This document shows, piece after piece, positions 16,447 through 23,448 of a stretch of DNA of 26,441 nucleotides (position 1 is its first letter; the number at the start of each line of letters is the position of its first letter). The translations under genes were made by a program, and so were the position numbers. The stretch comes from a virus. A model generated the notes under the pieces. It ran no database searches. It was not told the origin of the DNA and saw only the letters and a list, made by a program, of their open reading frames with translations. The stretch is taken from the IMG/VR virus record IMGVR_UViG_3300007345_000225, positions 1-26,441 of that record; one strand, 5' to 3'.

Positions 16447-17955
16447 ATGTCTCTTTACAGGTCTTATTTTAGCAAGAACGATACCCTAATTTATAATTCG
16501 TATACTAATACTGCGAGAAACCCTGTTGTAGAACTATTCTACGGTAATGTAGATAATACAATATCAAGTAAAGGGTTCACAAGGTTTATTTTTGATTTAG
16601 ACCTTAATGATTTAGAAACTAAATTATCTAATGGTGAGATTTCTACTGGGTGTAGTTACAATCTTAAACATACTTTAAGAATGACCAACACATCGTCCTT
16701 TGATAAGGAGTTAATCAATACTAAGTGGTCGAATGGTAGACGGAGAGCGTCTTCATTTGATTTAGTTTTATTTAGAATACCTAAAACATCTGGTACAACA
16801 GGTAACCCCCAAACATGGGATGAAGGTGTAGGTCAAGACTATTATAAAGGGAGTCCGATAGGTACTTCAAATACTGTCGCAGTTAAAAATGTTGTTGAGA
16901 CTGACAACTCATACTCAGACAGACCCGTAAACTGGTTTCAAAGGTCCACAGTAAAAGATTGGACTGAAGATGGTATCTATGACAACTCAAACTCTTTAAC
17001 GTCCTTAACGGGTCTTAATTACAGTGCAATAACTATTGTAGACACTCAACACTTTGAGTTTGGTAATGAGGATATAGAATTTGATATGACAAATGAAATA
17101 AATGATATTTTAACAGGTGGTACTACGGGTTCTACAGGTTGGGGTATCGCTTTTGTCCCTGATGTAGAAAATATTACAGGGTTAACTGAGAACTACTCGG
17201 TTGGTTTCTTCTCAAGACACACCCAAACATTTTACGAGCCATTCTTGGAAACGTCATTTAATGATTTAATTCAAGATGATAGAAACACATTCTACGAAAA
17301 AAGAAACAATAAATTATATCTTTATTCTTTTAGGTATGGGGTACCTCAAAGTTTCGACAGTAACCCAACAGTCGATATATTAGATTCTAATGGTGATGCA
17401 GTTGCAGGATTTACAGGATTAACAACTTGTCAAATACAAAAAGGGGTCTATGAGGTTAGTGTAAGTGGTTTAACCTCATCTACTATACCTTGTGTGTTTT
17501 ATGATAACTGGAAAGGTATATCGATTAACGGTGTCTCATTGAACACTGTTGAAAATCAATTTATTGTTAACCCTCTTTCTGACTTATATCAGATTGGTAT
17601 GGAAGATAATGAGCCGAGTCTGTATGGTTTTGATTTCTACGGAATAAAACAGGACGAAAAAATATTAAATACTGACACTAGAAAAGTTAATGTCGTATTA
17701 AAGAAAGCATATACAACTAATGAAGTTTTAACTCAAGTAGACGCGTATTATAGAGTTTACGTTAGAGAAGGTCAAACAGAAGTTCAAGTTGAAGATTGGA
17801 CACCTATAAACAGAACCCCTAATGGTTATTACTTTATTTTTGAAACTAAAGACAAAATTCCGAATGAATATTTCATTGATATCAAGGTCATTACAGACCG
17901 GGAGGTTAATACCTATAAACGAGAGTTAAAGTTCCAAATAGTAAACAAAAAGTAA
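16447..17955 (+). CDS. Tail-associated protein with DNRLRE-like jelly-roll domain
   Basis: The first ~265 residues resemble DNRLRE-type or CBM-like beta-sandwich domains: an opening SKNDTLIYNSYTNTARNPVV with an early strand and a closing GFFSRHTQTFYEPFLETSF, equivalent to the end strand (S-x-x-x-x-x-x-x-x-P-(Y/F)-L) of these domains. A Ser/Thr/Gly-rich middle (ILTGGTTGSTGWGIAFVP) is typical. The second half (about 275-502) looks like Ig-like beta modules: RNNKLYLYSFRYGVPQSF and TVDILDSNGDAVAGFTGL, then RKVNVVLKKAYTTNEVLT. No transmembrane segment or chaperone domain is seen. Such proteins decorate tails, baseplates or capsids and may bind host glycans. It follows the hub gene, so a baseplate or fibre role is the best guess. 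Confidence 0.65.
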   Translation: MSLYRSYFSKNDTLIYNSYTNTARNPVVELFYGNVDNTISSKGFTRFIFDLDLNDLETKLSNGEISTGCSYNLKHTLRMTNTSSFDKELINTKWSNGRRRASSFDLVLFRIPKTSGTTGNPQTWDEGVGQDYYKGSPIGTSNTVAVKNVVETDNSYSDRPVNWFQRSTVKDWTEDGIYDNSNSLTSLTGLNYSAITIVDTQHFEFGNEDIEFDMTNEINDILTGGTTGSTGWGIAFVPDVENITGLTENYSVGFFSRHTQTFYEPFLETSFNDLIQDDRNTFYEKRNNKLYLYSFRYGVPQSFDSNPTVDILDSNGDAVAGFTGLTTCQIQKGVYEVSVSGLTSSTIPCVFYDNWKGISINGVSLNTVENQFIVNPLSDLYQIGMEDNEPSLYGFDFYGIKQDEKILNTDTRKVNVVLKKAYTTNEVLTQVDAYYRVYVREGQTEVQVEDWTPINRTPNGYYFIFETKDKIPNEYFIDIKVITDREVNTYKRELKFQIVNKK

Positions 17956-17957
17956 CT

Positions 17958-18200
17958 ATGATAAGATTGACAGAAGACCAGTTAGTTGAAATGATACAAC
18001 AGATTATAACTGAAAAGAAGAAAAAAAAGAAAAAGAAAAATACTTTATGTGCTAGAGGAAAATCAGCAGCTAAGGCTAAATATGATGTATATCCATCAGC
18101 CTACGCCAATGGTTACGCTGTTCAAGTTTGTAAAGGTACTAAACCTGGTTTAGATGGTAAAAAAAGATGTTCAGGAAAATATTGTTCGGGTAAAAAATAA
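17958..18200 (+). CDS. Lysine-rich basic protein, putative internal head protein (80 aa)
   Basis: The chain has three parts. Residues 1-19 (MIRLTEDQLVEMIQQIITE) form an acidic amphipathic helix ending in I-T-E, a match to the T4 gp21 cut consensus (L/I)-x-E. Residues 20-27 are eight lysines, encoded by a run of A-rich codons that includes an eight-base A tract. Residues 29-80 form a small basic domain with four cysteines (LCARGKSAAKAKYDVYPSAY, then VCKGTKPGLDGKKRCSGKYC); the K-x-(D/S)-V-(Y/W)-P-S-A-Y-A pattern recurs in proteins of T4-like marine phages. After cleavage the product would be very basic and could bind packaged DNA. Its start is 2 nt after the fibre gene, so it is co-transcribed with it. 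Packaging and cleavage are inference. Confidence 0.65.
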   Translation: MIRLTEDQLVEMIQQIITEKKKKKKKKNTLCARGKSAAKAKYDVYPSAYANGYAVQVCKGTKPGLDGKKRCSGKYCSGKK

Positions 18201-18212
18201 ACCCTATATTTG
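18182..18212 (+). promoter_or_regulatory. Candidate Bacteroidota-type promoter
   Basis: TATATTTG at 18205-18212 fits the Bacteroidota -7 consensus TAnnTTTG. TTG at 18182-18184 is 20 nt upstream, the usual distance for the -33 element. It would start transcription just before the 57-residue ORF at 18230. It lies across the end of the preceding gene, so read-through is also possible. Confidence 0.35.
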
Positions 18213-18229
18213 TAACAAACTTCCTGAAA

Positions 18230-18403
18230 ATGAATCAAGTTAATTACTACACATATCAACTTTTTAAAGAAGATAGACTAATAGCGGAGACTGAAGCAGC
18301 CACATTTGATAGAGCAATCGATTATTTTTTCGATACTCACCCTAAGGCTTACAGCGACTCAACTTATTCTTTTAAAAAAGTTAAAATGTCTCACGAACGT
18401 TAA
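18230..18403 (+). CDS. Small hypothetical protein (57 aa)
   Basis: ATG at 18230 opens a 57-codon frame to TAA at 18401-18403, filling the otherwise empty stretch between the lysine-rich gene and the converging cupin-like gene. Translation is MNQVNYYTYQLFKEDRLIAE then TEAATFDRAIDYFFDTHP and a basic tail ending KVKMSHER. The pattern (a strand with Tyr/Phe, a K-E-D turn, then a helix with A-x-x-x-x-D-x-A) looks like a small alpha/beta fold. The stop overlaps by 4 nt with the cupin-like gene on the other strand, so the two genes converge tail to tail. No function is recognised. Confidence 0.55.
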   Translation: MNQVNYYTYQLFKEDRLIAETEAATFDRAIDYFFDTHPKAYSDSTYSFKKVKMSHER

Positions 18404-18663
18404 TACTCCTCTATAAGTATTACCAAGTCCGTAGTACCCTTTATAACTCTATGAAAGGTTTCTTTCGGTATATCAAAAGTCACACCCTTTTTTAAAGGTA
18501 TAGGTAATTTATTATCCATCTGAAAATACCAATCGGTATCTTCGAGAACTTCTACTAAACGATTCTCCTTATCTCTATGCCAAACGAGTTCTTTCTCAGG
18601 AATATCTTGAGAAAAAACTCGTTTGAATTTATTAGATGATATATTTTCTTGTGAGTATATCAT
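18400..18663 (-). CDS. Small cupin-like protein (87 aa)
   Basis: The core resembles a small single-domain beta barrel: ELVWHRDKENRLVEVLEDTD then WYFQMDNKLPIPLKKG and FDIPKETFHRVIKGTTDLVI. The first histidine-containing strand and the F-H-R-V near the end occupy the places of the two cupin motifs, although the usual H-x-H-x4-E triad is incomplete. I place the start at the ATG at 18663: it shares a base with the TGA of the upstream gene (TGATG), whereas a longer form would need TTG at 18669 or GTG at 18666. Tight coupling to the 303-residue basic protein suggests joint expression. Metal or small-molecule binding is possible; no substrate can be named. Confidence 0.65.
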   Translation of the reverse strand: MIYSQENISSNKFKRVFSQDIPEKELVWHRDKENRLVEVLEDTDWYFQMDNKLPIPLKKGVTFDIPKETFHRVIKGTTDLVILIEEY

Positions 18664-19574
18664 CACCAAAATCTACCTGAAACATTTTTACCGAAATCTT
18701 TATGGGCTCTACACGCCCAATACCCCGCCTTTGTCTTATCTTTTTTCTTTGCACACTGATGTCGAGCCGCAAATGACTTTCTTGCATCAGGGTCATTCCA
18801 CTTAGCGGTCATTGTAGGTGAGCCATAACTAACTTTCTTTATTTTACCTGTTTTAGGATTTCTAACGTACACATACCACTTTTTAGAACCACCTGATTTA
18901 GGTTTATTAAGAGACACTTCTTTACCTTTATATTCGGCCTCATTTAAAGTTTCATATTCAAAAGGGAAATCTAACGCCACTGTTTTACCACTTGTTAATT
19001 TTACAAAAGTACCCGCATCAGAATTTAAAATCTCCTCATCAAAATTATTAAATCTATATCCTTCTTTATATAGTTCTCTAGCCTCATTAATAAGGTCAAA
19101 GTATTTTTCACTACCATGTCTAAATGCGTTATCTGTAATAGATAAATTATTATCAAAGTGATATTGTAGTTCTTCAGAGATTTGTATTTTATTTAATATA
19201 GACTTATTAATACTTTCTCTAATTATATCTTTTATATACATAGATTCATTCTTTTTTTTCTTTTTATAGTTTTTAACTTTAATACGAGTAGGTTTTTTAC
19301 CTTTGGTATCTTTTGAACGTCCTTTTTCTTTTTCCCTTTTTCTTCTACAAGCAGAATCTTTAGCTGATTGAGACATTTTACCAGCAACACCTGCCGCTCT
19401 ACATACAGGATAACCTCCTTTATCACTATCACTTCTACCACAAGAAGGGTGACCACCTCCTTTTTTCTTTTTACAGATATTAACCCATGGACCTTTAGGT
19501 TGTTTTGAACCCTTCTTTTTTTTCTTTTTACCAAACCATACGGCTAAATCTTCTGATAAAATATACTTATCCAT
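18663..19574 (-). CDS. Three-module basic protein, putative processed internal head protein (303 aa)
   Basis: The protein is built from distinct modules. Residues 1-15 (MDKYILSEDLAVWFG) are a short leader with L-S-E, then six lysines (16-21). Residues 28-82 form a Cys/Lys-rich domain (WVNICKKKKGGGHPSCGR, YPVCRAAGVAGKMSQSAKDS, ACRRKRE), resembling DUF5872-type phage domains. Another lysine tract (104-108) leads to an acidic helical middle (112-212). Residues 213-303 are a second basic domain with KKWYVYVRNPKTGKIKKVSY, RKSFAARHQC and AGYWACRAH. Four sites match the gp21-type cut consensus: I-R-E|S (120), I-S-E|E (134), I-N-E|A (164) and L-N-E|A (212); I-N-E|A is the same tetrapeptide as in the capsid protein. 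A prohead polyprotein cut into DNA-binding pieces is plausible but unproven. Confidence 0.65.
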   Translation of the reverse strand: MDKYILSEDLAVWFGKKKKKKGSKQPKGPWVNICKKKKGGGHPSCGRSDSDKGGYPVCRAAGVAGKMSQSAKDSACRRKREKEKGRSKDTKGKKPTRIKVKNYKKKKKNESMYIKDIIRESINKSILNKIQISEELQYHFDNNLSITDNAFRHGSEKYFDLINEARELYKEGYRFNNFDEEILNSDAGTFVKLTSGKTVALDFPFEYETLNEAEYKGKEVSLNKPKSGGSKKWYVYVRNPKTGKIKKVSYGSPTMTAKWNDPDARKSFAARHQCAKKKDKTKAGYWACRAHKDFGKNVSGRFW

Positions 19575-19594
19575 TTGACTTTATGTTACTTTTT

Positions 19595-19602
19595 TATAAA
19601 TA
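19595..19602 (-). promoter_or_regulatory. Candidate late promoter element TATTTATA (minus strand)
   Basis: In the 48-nt divergent gap, minus-strand TATTTATA ends 20 nt before the ATG at 19574. On the plus strand the same bases read TATAAATA, the T4 late promoter consensus, ending 20 nt before the ATG at 19623, so it could serve either or both genes. Confidence 0.4.
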
Positions 19603-19622
19603 TTAGGTAAAACTCATTTATC

Positions 19623-19871
19623 ATGGAAGAAAATAACGAAAACGTAAACACTCTATTTAATACTATTAATTACAAAGAACCACACGAACTAAATAAGTTT
19701 ATAGATGAAATGAATGTAGACCAAGCGTTATTTTGTTTGGTTCATGCCACTCGACATGCACACAACCGTGGTTTGTACAATATTGAAGAATCTGAAGTTG
19801 TGTCTAAAGCTATAAGAACTCTGACTACACCCCAACCTTTACCAAAGGAAGAGTCTAATGACGAAGGATGA
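19623..19871 (+). CDS. Hypothetical phage protein (82 aa)
   Basis: The protein has an acidic N-terminus (MEENNENVNTLFNTINYKEP), then two helices with a distinctive histidine pattern, VDQALFCLVHATRHAHNRGL and IEESEVVSKAIRTL, and a polar Pro/Glu tail. H-A-T-R-H-A-H-N-R-G could bind metal or nucleic acid, but this is not a known motif. It is the first gene of a two-gene plus-strand cassette placed against the minus-strand head operon, with its own candidate promoter and terminator. No SD sequence precedes the ATG. The next gene starts 14 nt before its stop. Confidence 0.65.
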   Translation: MEENNENVNTLFNTINYKEPHELNKFIDEMNVDQALFCLVHATRHAHNRGLYNIEESEVVSKAIRTLTTPQPLPKEESNDEG

Positions 19872-20061
19872 ATTAACGAGTAGAATTATTATTCTACAGT
19901 CTGAAATAACAGATGCGATTTTAAGTGGTCACAAAGCACATGATGAAGATGAATTTAAATCACATAGAATCGAATTAATGATACTTCGTTGTATGTTATA
20001 TGGTGAAGATTCTAAAATCTGTAAAACTGAAAAGGCAAATTGTAGAAATTGTAAGAAATAA
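19858..20061 (+). CDS. Hypothetical small protein with Cys-rich C-terminus (67 aa)
   Basis: The start overlaps the preceding gene by 14 nt, so the two are coupled. The body is helical (DELTSRIIILQSEITDAILS, then ELMILRCMLYGED) and the C-terminus carries three closely spaced cysteines (C-x-x-x-x-x-x-C-x-x-C in ICKTEKANCRNCKK) plus C46 in the second helix, which could form a small zinc site. The acidic middle GHKAHDEDEFKSHR adds histidines. No known family is recognised. It is followed after its stop by a strong hairpin terminator. Confidence 0.6.
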   Translation: MTKDELTSRIIILQSEITDAILSGHKAHDEDEFKSHRIELMILRCMLYGEDSKICKTEKANCRNCKK

Positions 20062-20093
20062 AAAAGGGAGACCGAAGTCTCCCTTTTCTTTTT
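20062..20093. terminator. Bidirectional intrinsic terminator between converging genes
   Basis: An 11-bp stem AAAAGGGAGAC / GTCTCCCTTTT (20062-20072 with 20077-20087) encloses the loop CGAA, followed on the plus strand by TTTTCTTTTT. On the minus strand the loop reads TTCG closed by a C-G pair, the very stable UUCG tetraloop, and is followed by a T run. It would stop the two-gene cassette from the left and the capsid gene transcript from the right. Confidence 0.85.
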
Positions 20094-20110
20094 ATGTTTA
20101 AGATATAATA

Positions 20111-21895
20111 TTATCTTAACTCTCTTAGGTCGAATGTTCTAACACCATCAACTGTAATCTTACCGTAGAAACGGTTGTTCACCATCTTCTTAGCGTATCT
20201 TGTCATGATACCCTTGATTGGTGTAAAGTTGAATGGGTTGTACATTGTTGGAGTCAACTGTAGAGGTACGTATGGAGCGTATACATATCCTGTGTCAAGT
20301 AATGATGAACCCTTGTGTCCCAACAATACTGTGTTTGGTGGGAAGTATGGGTCACGGTAAACTTGATATCTACCTGATAATGTACCAACTCTTTCGATAC
20401 CCATGTTGTAGTTGTCCTGGTCAGGAGCCGCGTTTGAAACGTGGAAGTACTCAAGGTCATCGAAGATTGCTGAAATCTCTGAAGATACAACAATCCAGTT
20501 AGCACCACCTCTTAGAGTTGATTTATGGATTTGTGCAGAAATCTGATTGATTGCAGTAATCAATGTCTGATTCCAATCCTTTTGGTTGTAGTTGACAGAA
20601 CCGTTAGATACTCTCTTCCAACCGTTGTAGTCCCATCTTAATGACCAAGCCGCACCTTTTCTTAAGTCTCTTAAAATCTCACGGTCAATCTCAGCAGCAA
20701 CCTGTTCTGACAACAATGCTGTCAATTCAGCTTCCGCGTCGATGTTGTGGAATGCAGAGACGTCTTGTGCGAGTTCTGGTGACCACTGAGCTCTTAACTT
20801 TCTTTCTGTAACAGAAACAGTAACAGCTTCTAAGTCGAATGAAACTTCACCGATAGCGTCTTCAAATTCTAATGTCTCATAAACTCTGTATGAACCAACG
20901 AAGGTATCTCCTGATGCAATTGTTGAACCTGTGTATCCGTCTAATGACTGTGTTCCAATCTCAACTGGAGTTGAGAAATCAACCTCCAAGTAGATTTTAC
21001 CTTCAACATCACATACATTGTCGTACTTTCCGCCAGGACCAGGGTAAGAACCACTATAGAAAGTAGTCTGTTGCTCGTTACCATAGTTAACGATACCCTT
21101 ACCGTACTTCTGAGTTACAACTCTAAAGTTATAATAAGTGTCAGTAGCGCCGGTTTTGTAAGTTTCTAATGATGCTAAGAAGTCCTCAGTATCCATTTCT
21201 TGTCCGTCAGGACCTATTAATTTACTAGCACCTGCTGATGAGAATCCTGTCATCATAAAGATTAATGACCTTACGTTTGCACTTGCTGCAGTACCTGTAC
21301 CACCAGACGCGTAACTTAAAGCAACATCTAGTGTAGTTGCGGTTAAAACACCGTTGTTCCATCTAACAGGAACTAATGTTGGTGTTTGCTCTGCGTAAGC
21401 ACCCTTCGAGTAATCGAACAACCCAGCTGGGTCTGAATTTGGTGTACTACCTTCGTAGAAACGGTCATATAAGTTAGTTGAATTTGTGTAACCTGAATCT
21501 GTTGTTGATGGACCGTTTGGTGCTCCGAATGGAGGAATGTGAGTTCCATCAGCGTTTCTGTTCTGAATCTTTGGAACAAAGTAGAACAACTTACCGATTG
21601 GTAGGTTCATAGCTTGAACTGAAACGATGTCGTTAGCCAATAACTTAGAGAAAACTCTTCTTACGATTGGGAAAACAACTGTTTCGAAAGAACCTGAACT
21701 GTCAGATGCTGCCGCTTCGTTTATCAAATATGATGCTTGGTTCTCATATAACTGAGCCATATTTTCTTTAGTGTGGCCTTTAAGACCATCGAGGAACCCT
21801 AATTTGTCCCACTTGTTAATTGTGTCCTCCTTGATAACCTTAAGGTGCTTAAGACCGATGTTACCAACTAGACCTGATTCTAATAATGCTCCCAT
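20111..21895 (-). CDS. 23: Major capsid protein, gp23-like
   Basis: The 594-residue protein has the T4 gp23 layout. Residues 1-60 are a helical N-terminal propeptide ending in YLINE, and I58-N59-E60 followed by A61 fits the gp21 protease consensus; T4 gp23 is cut at residue 65. After the cut come FPIVRRVFSKLLANDIVSVQ and AMNLPIGKLFYF, the counterpart of the gp23 segment with V-Q-x-M-N-x-P-x-G. The central part is rich in Gly/Ser/Thr with a YAEQTPTLVPVRWNNG strand. Near the end, NPFNFTPIKGIMTRYAKKMV matches the gp23 C-terminal strands. It is the HK97-fold shell protein. The gene follows gp22 in the same operon after a 27-nt gap and ends at a strong terminator; its composition is visibly less AT-rich than its neighbours, consistent with high expression. 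Confidence 0.95.
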   Translation of the reverse strand: MGALLESGLVGNIGLKHLKVIKEDTINKWDKLGFLDGLKGHTKENMAQLYENQASYLINEAAASDSSGSFETVVFPIVRRVFSKLLANDIVSVQAMNLPIGKLFYFVPKIQNRNADGTHIPPFGAPNGPSTTDSGYTNSTNLYDRFYEGSTPNSDPAGLFDYSKGAYAEQTPTLVPVRWNNGVLTATTLDVALSYASGGTGTAASANVRSLIFMMTGFSSAGASKLIGPDGQEMDTEDFLASLETYKTGATDTYYNFRVVTQKYGKGIVNYGNEQQTTFYSGSYPGPGGKYDNVCDVEGKIYLEVDFSTPVEIGTQSLDGYTGSTIASGDTFVGSYRVYETLEFEDAIGEVSFDLEAVTVSVTERKLRAQWSPELAQDVSAFHNIDAEAELTALLSEQVAAEIDREILRDLRKGAAWSLRWDYNGWKRVSNGSVNYNQKDWNQTLITAINQISAQIHKSTLRGGANWIVVSSEISAIFDDLEYFHVSNAAPDQDNYNMGIERVGTLSGRYQVYRDPYFPPNTVLLGHKGSSLLDTGYVYAPYVPLQLTPTMYNPFNFTPIKGIMTRYAKKMVNNRFYGKITVDGVRTFDLRELR

Positions 21896-21922
21896 TTTAA
21901 TATTTTTTAAGGAAATTTATTT

Positions 21923-23314
21923 TTATTTTAATTTACTCATTAAATCTCTCATTCTTAAGAACTGAGGATTTTCATAAGTTTTACTTTCGATAAGATTGTT
22001 TGCTGAACCTTTAGTTGGAGTTTTAGTAACTTTAGATTGTACTGATTCAGTAACAACGTTAGTTTCTTTTCCACCTAAATCTTCTTTAACTGTCTTATAT
22101 AAAGATTTTGATTCTTTAAGAGTCTCGACACCATCGAAACGTCTTAAAATATTTATTTTCTCTTGCTTCGTAGTAGAATGCTCAGTGAATAAACGAGTAG
22201 CGTAAGCTAAATTAGAGTTGAAAACAGCCACTTCGTTAAGCTTCTCTTTGAAAACATTAAGTGCCTTACGGTACTCTTCATTCTTTTCTCTAAGTTGTTT
22301 AACTTCTGCTTTTAATTCTTCATTTTCTCTTACCGCGGGTCTTAATCTACCCTTAGCATAAGTTCTCACCTCTTCAGGTGCAGATTTAGCGTTTGGGTAC
22401 TTTCGTAAAGACGCATTAGTTCTAGCAGTTTCAGTGGTTTCACCTTCGTTACTTTCGTAATCTCTGTGTGACTTAGACTCATCGCCTTTGTTCCCACCGT
22501 AATCACCTTCGTTAGTTTCGTAATCTCTGTGTGACTTAGACTCATCGCCTTTGTTCCCACCGTAATCACCTTCGTTAGTTTCGTAATCTCTGTGTGACCT
22601 AGACTCATCGCCTTTGTTCCCACCGTAATCACCTTCACTCATTTCTTCTTCGTCAGCTTCTTCTTCACCAATCTCGATTTCATATACCACTTCTTCTTCT
22701 TCTTCCATGTGGTCTTCTTCTGTGTACTCACCTTCATATGCTTCTTCTTCTGATTCACCTAACTGAATAACGTATTCAGCATCGGTCTCTTCGTCTGATA
22801 AATGAACGTCACCACCGTCTTGCTTTACAATGATACCGTCTTCTTCACCCATAGCTTTAAATACCTTTAGTATTTCGTCATCAGAAGCTGCGGTTAAATC
22901 GAGAGGTAAAAGAACCTCTTCTTCATCATCAACTTCCAAGTCGTCACCAGGTAAATCGGTCATTAACATTTCCTCATCACCCAAGTCTAACTCTTCGTCG
23001 TTATCAGATTCCATATCGTCACCCATATCAAGACCTAAGTCTTCAAGAGCGTCTTCCATGTCACCTTCTGCGTCATCAACTTCAACCTCATCTTCAACGT
23101 CAATTTCTTCCTGTTCGGACATTTCAACATTTTCTTCTTCAGTTTCTGTTTCAGACATTTCAACCTCTTCTTCACTAAGAGATTCTTTTACTAATTCACT
23201 GATTTCTTCCTTCATAGTAGAAGCAAGTATTCCTTTTGCATTATTAGTTATGGCTTCTTGTAGATTTTCCATCTGCAATAAAGCTTCTTCAACTAGGTTT
23301 TTTTTGTCTGCCAT
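21923..23314 (-). CDS. 22: Prohead core scaffolding protein, gp22-like
   Basis: Position just upstream of the capsid gene and the sequence form support a gp22-like scaffold. The N-terminus (MADKKNLVEEALLQMENLQE) is helical. About residues 45-235 are extremely acidic (runs of Glu and Asp with E-E-x-V-E-M-S-E), then three copies of a 21-residue repeat, then a basic coiled-coil C-terminal half (KAEVKQLREKNEEYRKALNV and so on), ending with FLRMRDLMSKLK. T4 gp22 is also an acidic, helical core protein cut to peptides by gp21. Here the protein is 463 residues, larger than T4 gp22 (about 270), because of the acidic and repeat regions. I chose the ATG at 23314 over a TTG at 23329. Several L/I-x-E sites are visible. 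Confidence 0.75.
   Translation of the reverse strand: MADKKNLVEEALLQMENLQEAITNNAKGILASTMKEEISELVKESLSEEEVEMSETETEEENVEMSEQEEIDVEDEVEVDDAEGDMEDALEDLGLDMGDDMESDNDEELDLGDEEMLMTDLPGDDLEVDDEEEVLLPLDLTAASDDEILKVFKAMGEEDGIIVKQDGGDVHLSDEETDAEYVIQLGESEEEAYEGEYTEEDHMEEEEEVVYEIEIGEEEADEEEMSEGDYGGNKGDESRSHRDYETNEGDYGGNKGDESKSHRDYETNEGDYGGNKGDESKSHRDYESNEGETTETARTNASLRKYPNAKSAPEEVRTYAKGRLRPAVRENEELKAEVKQLREKNEEYRKALNVFKEKLNEVAVFNSNLAYATRLFTEHSTTKQEKINILRRFDGVETLKESKSLYKTVKEDLGGKETNVVTESVQSKVTKTPTKGSANNLIESKTYENPQFLRMRDLMSKLK
22448..22636 (-). repeat. Three tandem 63-nt repeats in the scaffold gene
   Basis: Three in-frame 63-nt units (22574-22636, 22511-22573, 22448-22510) encode the 21-residue unit that starts EGDYGGNKGDES and continues with (K/R)SHRDYE(T/S)N. 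The copies differ by very few bases. The repeat is hydrophilic and mixed-charge. Near identity suggests recent expansion or gene conversion. Confidence 0.95.
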
Positions 23315-23350
23315 ATTATTTTTTTGCAAAAAAGTTTATTATAGTTATCA

Positions 23351-23358
23351 TATAAATA
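23351..23358 (-). promoter_or_regulatory. Candidate late promoter element TATTTATA (minus strand)
   Basis: Minus-strand TATTTATA ends 36 nt before the gp22 ATG at 23314. It lies between the terminator of the preceding gene and gp22, the right place to start a separate gp22-gp23 transcript. Confidence 0.45.
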
Positions 23359-23396
23359 TGTTAAATATGAAAAAAGTGTTTTTTTAATAACTTTAA

Positions 23397-23425
23397 GCAA
23401 AAAAAAATCGGGGATAACCCCGATT
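23397..23425 (-). terminator. Intrinsic terminator after the DUF4494-like gene
   Basis: Minus-strand stem AATCGGGG / CCCCGATT (23406-23413 with 23418-23425) with a 4-nt loop is followed by nine T residues on that strand. It lies 23 nt after the stop of the minus-strand gene at 23449 and would separate the gp21 transcript from gp22. Confidence 0.85.
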
Positions 23426-23448
23426 CAAAAATCTTTTTTTATTTTAAA

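Noticed and set aside
18664-18669. TTG or GTG starts for the cupin-like gene
   Set aside because: The ATG at 18663 overlaps the upstream stop as TGATG, the usual coupling pattern here.
19232-19534. Alternative minus frame in the lysine-rich gene, as possible frameshift product of the A-rich tracts
   Set aside because: A-runs could slip, but the alternative product is a low-complexity K/R/V string without recognisable structure, and the main frame keeps the Cys pattern.
20175-21965. Several open frames on the plus strand and other minus frames within the capsid gene
   Set aside because: They lie wholly or largely inside the gp23-like gene, show no protein-like pattern and are by-products of its composition.
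22448-22636. Repeats considered as a CRISPR array
   Set aside because: The units are directly adjacent without unique spacers, in frame, and inside a protein gene.
23315-23329. Upstream TTG start for gp22
   Set aside because: ATG at 23314 gives a natural start (MADKK); the longer form needs a rare TTG and adds only five residues.
22830-23387. Long serine-rich plus-strand frame opposite the acidic scaffold gene
   Set aside because: Its serine runs are the mirror of Glu/Asp codons in gp22; it has no promoter, and the gp22 frame is clearly the coding one.
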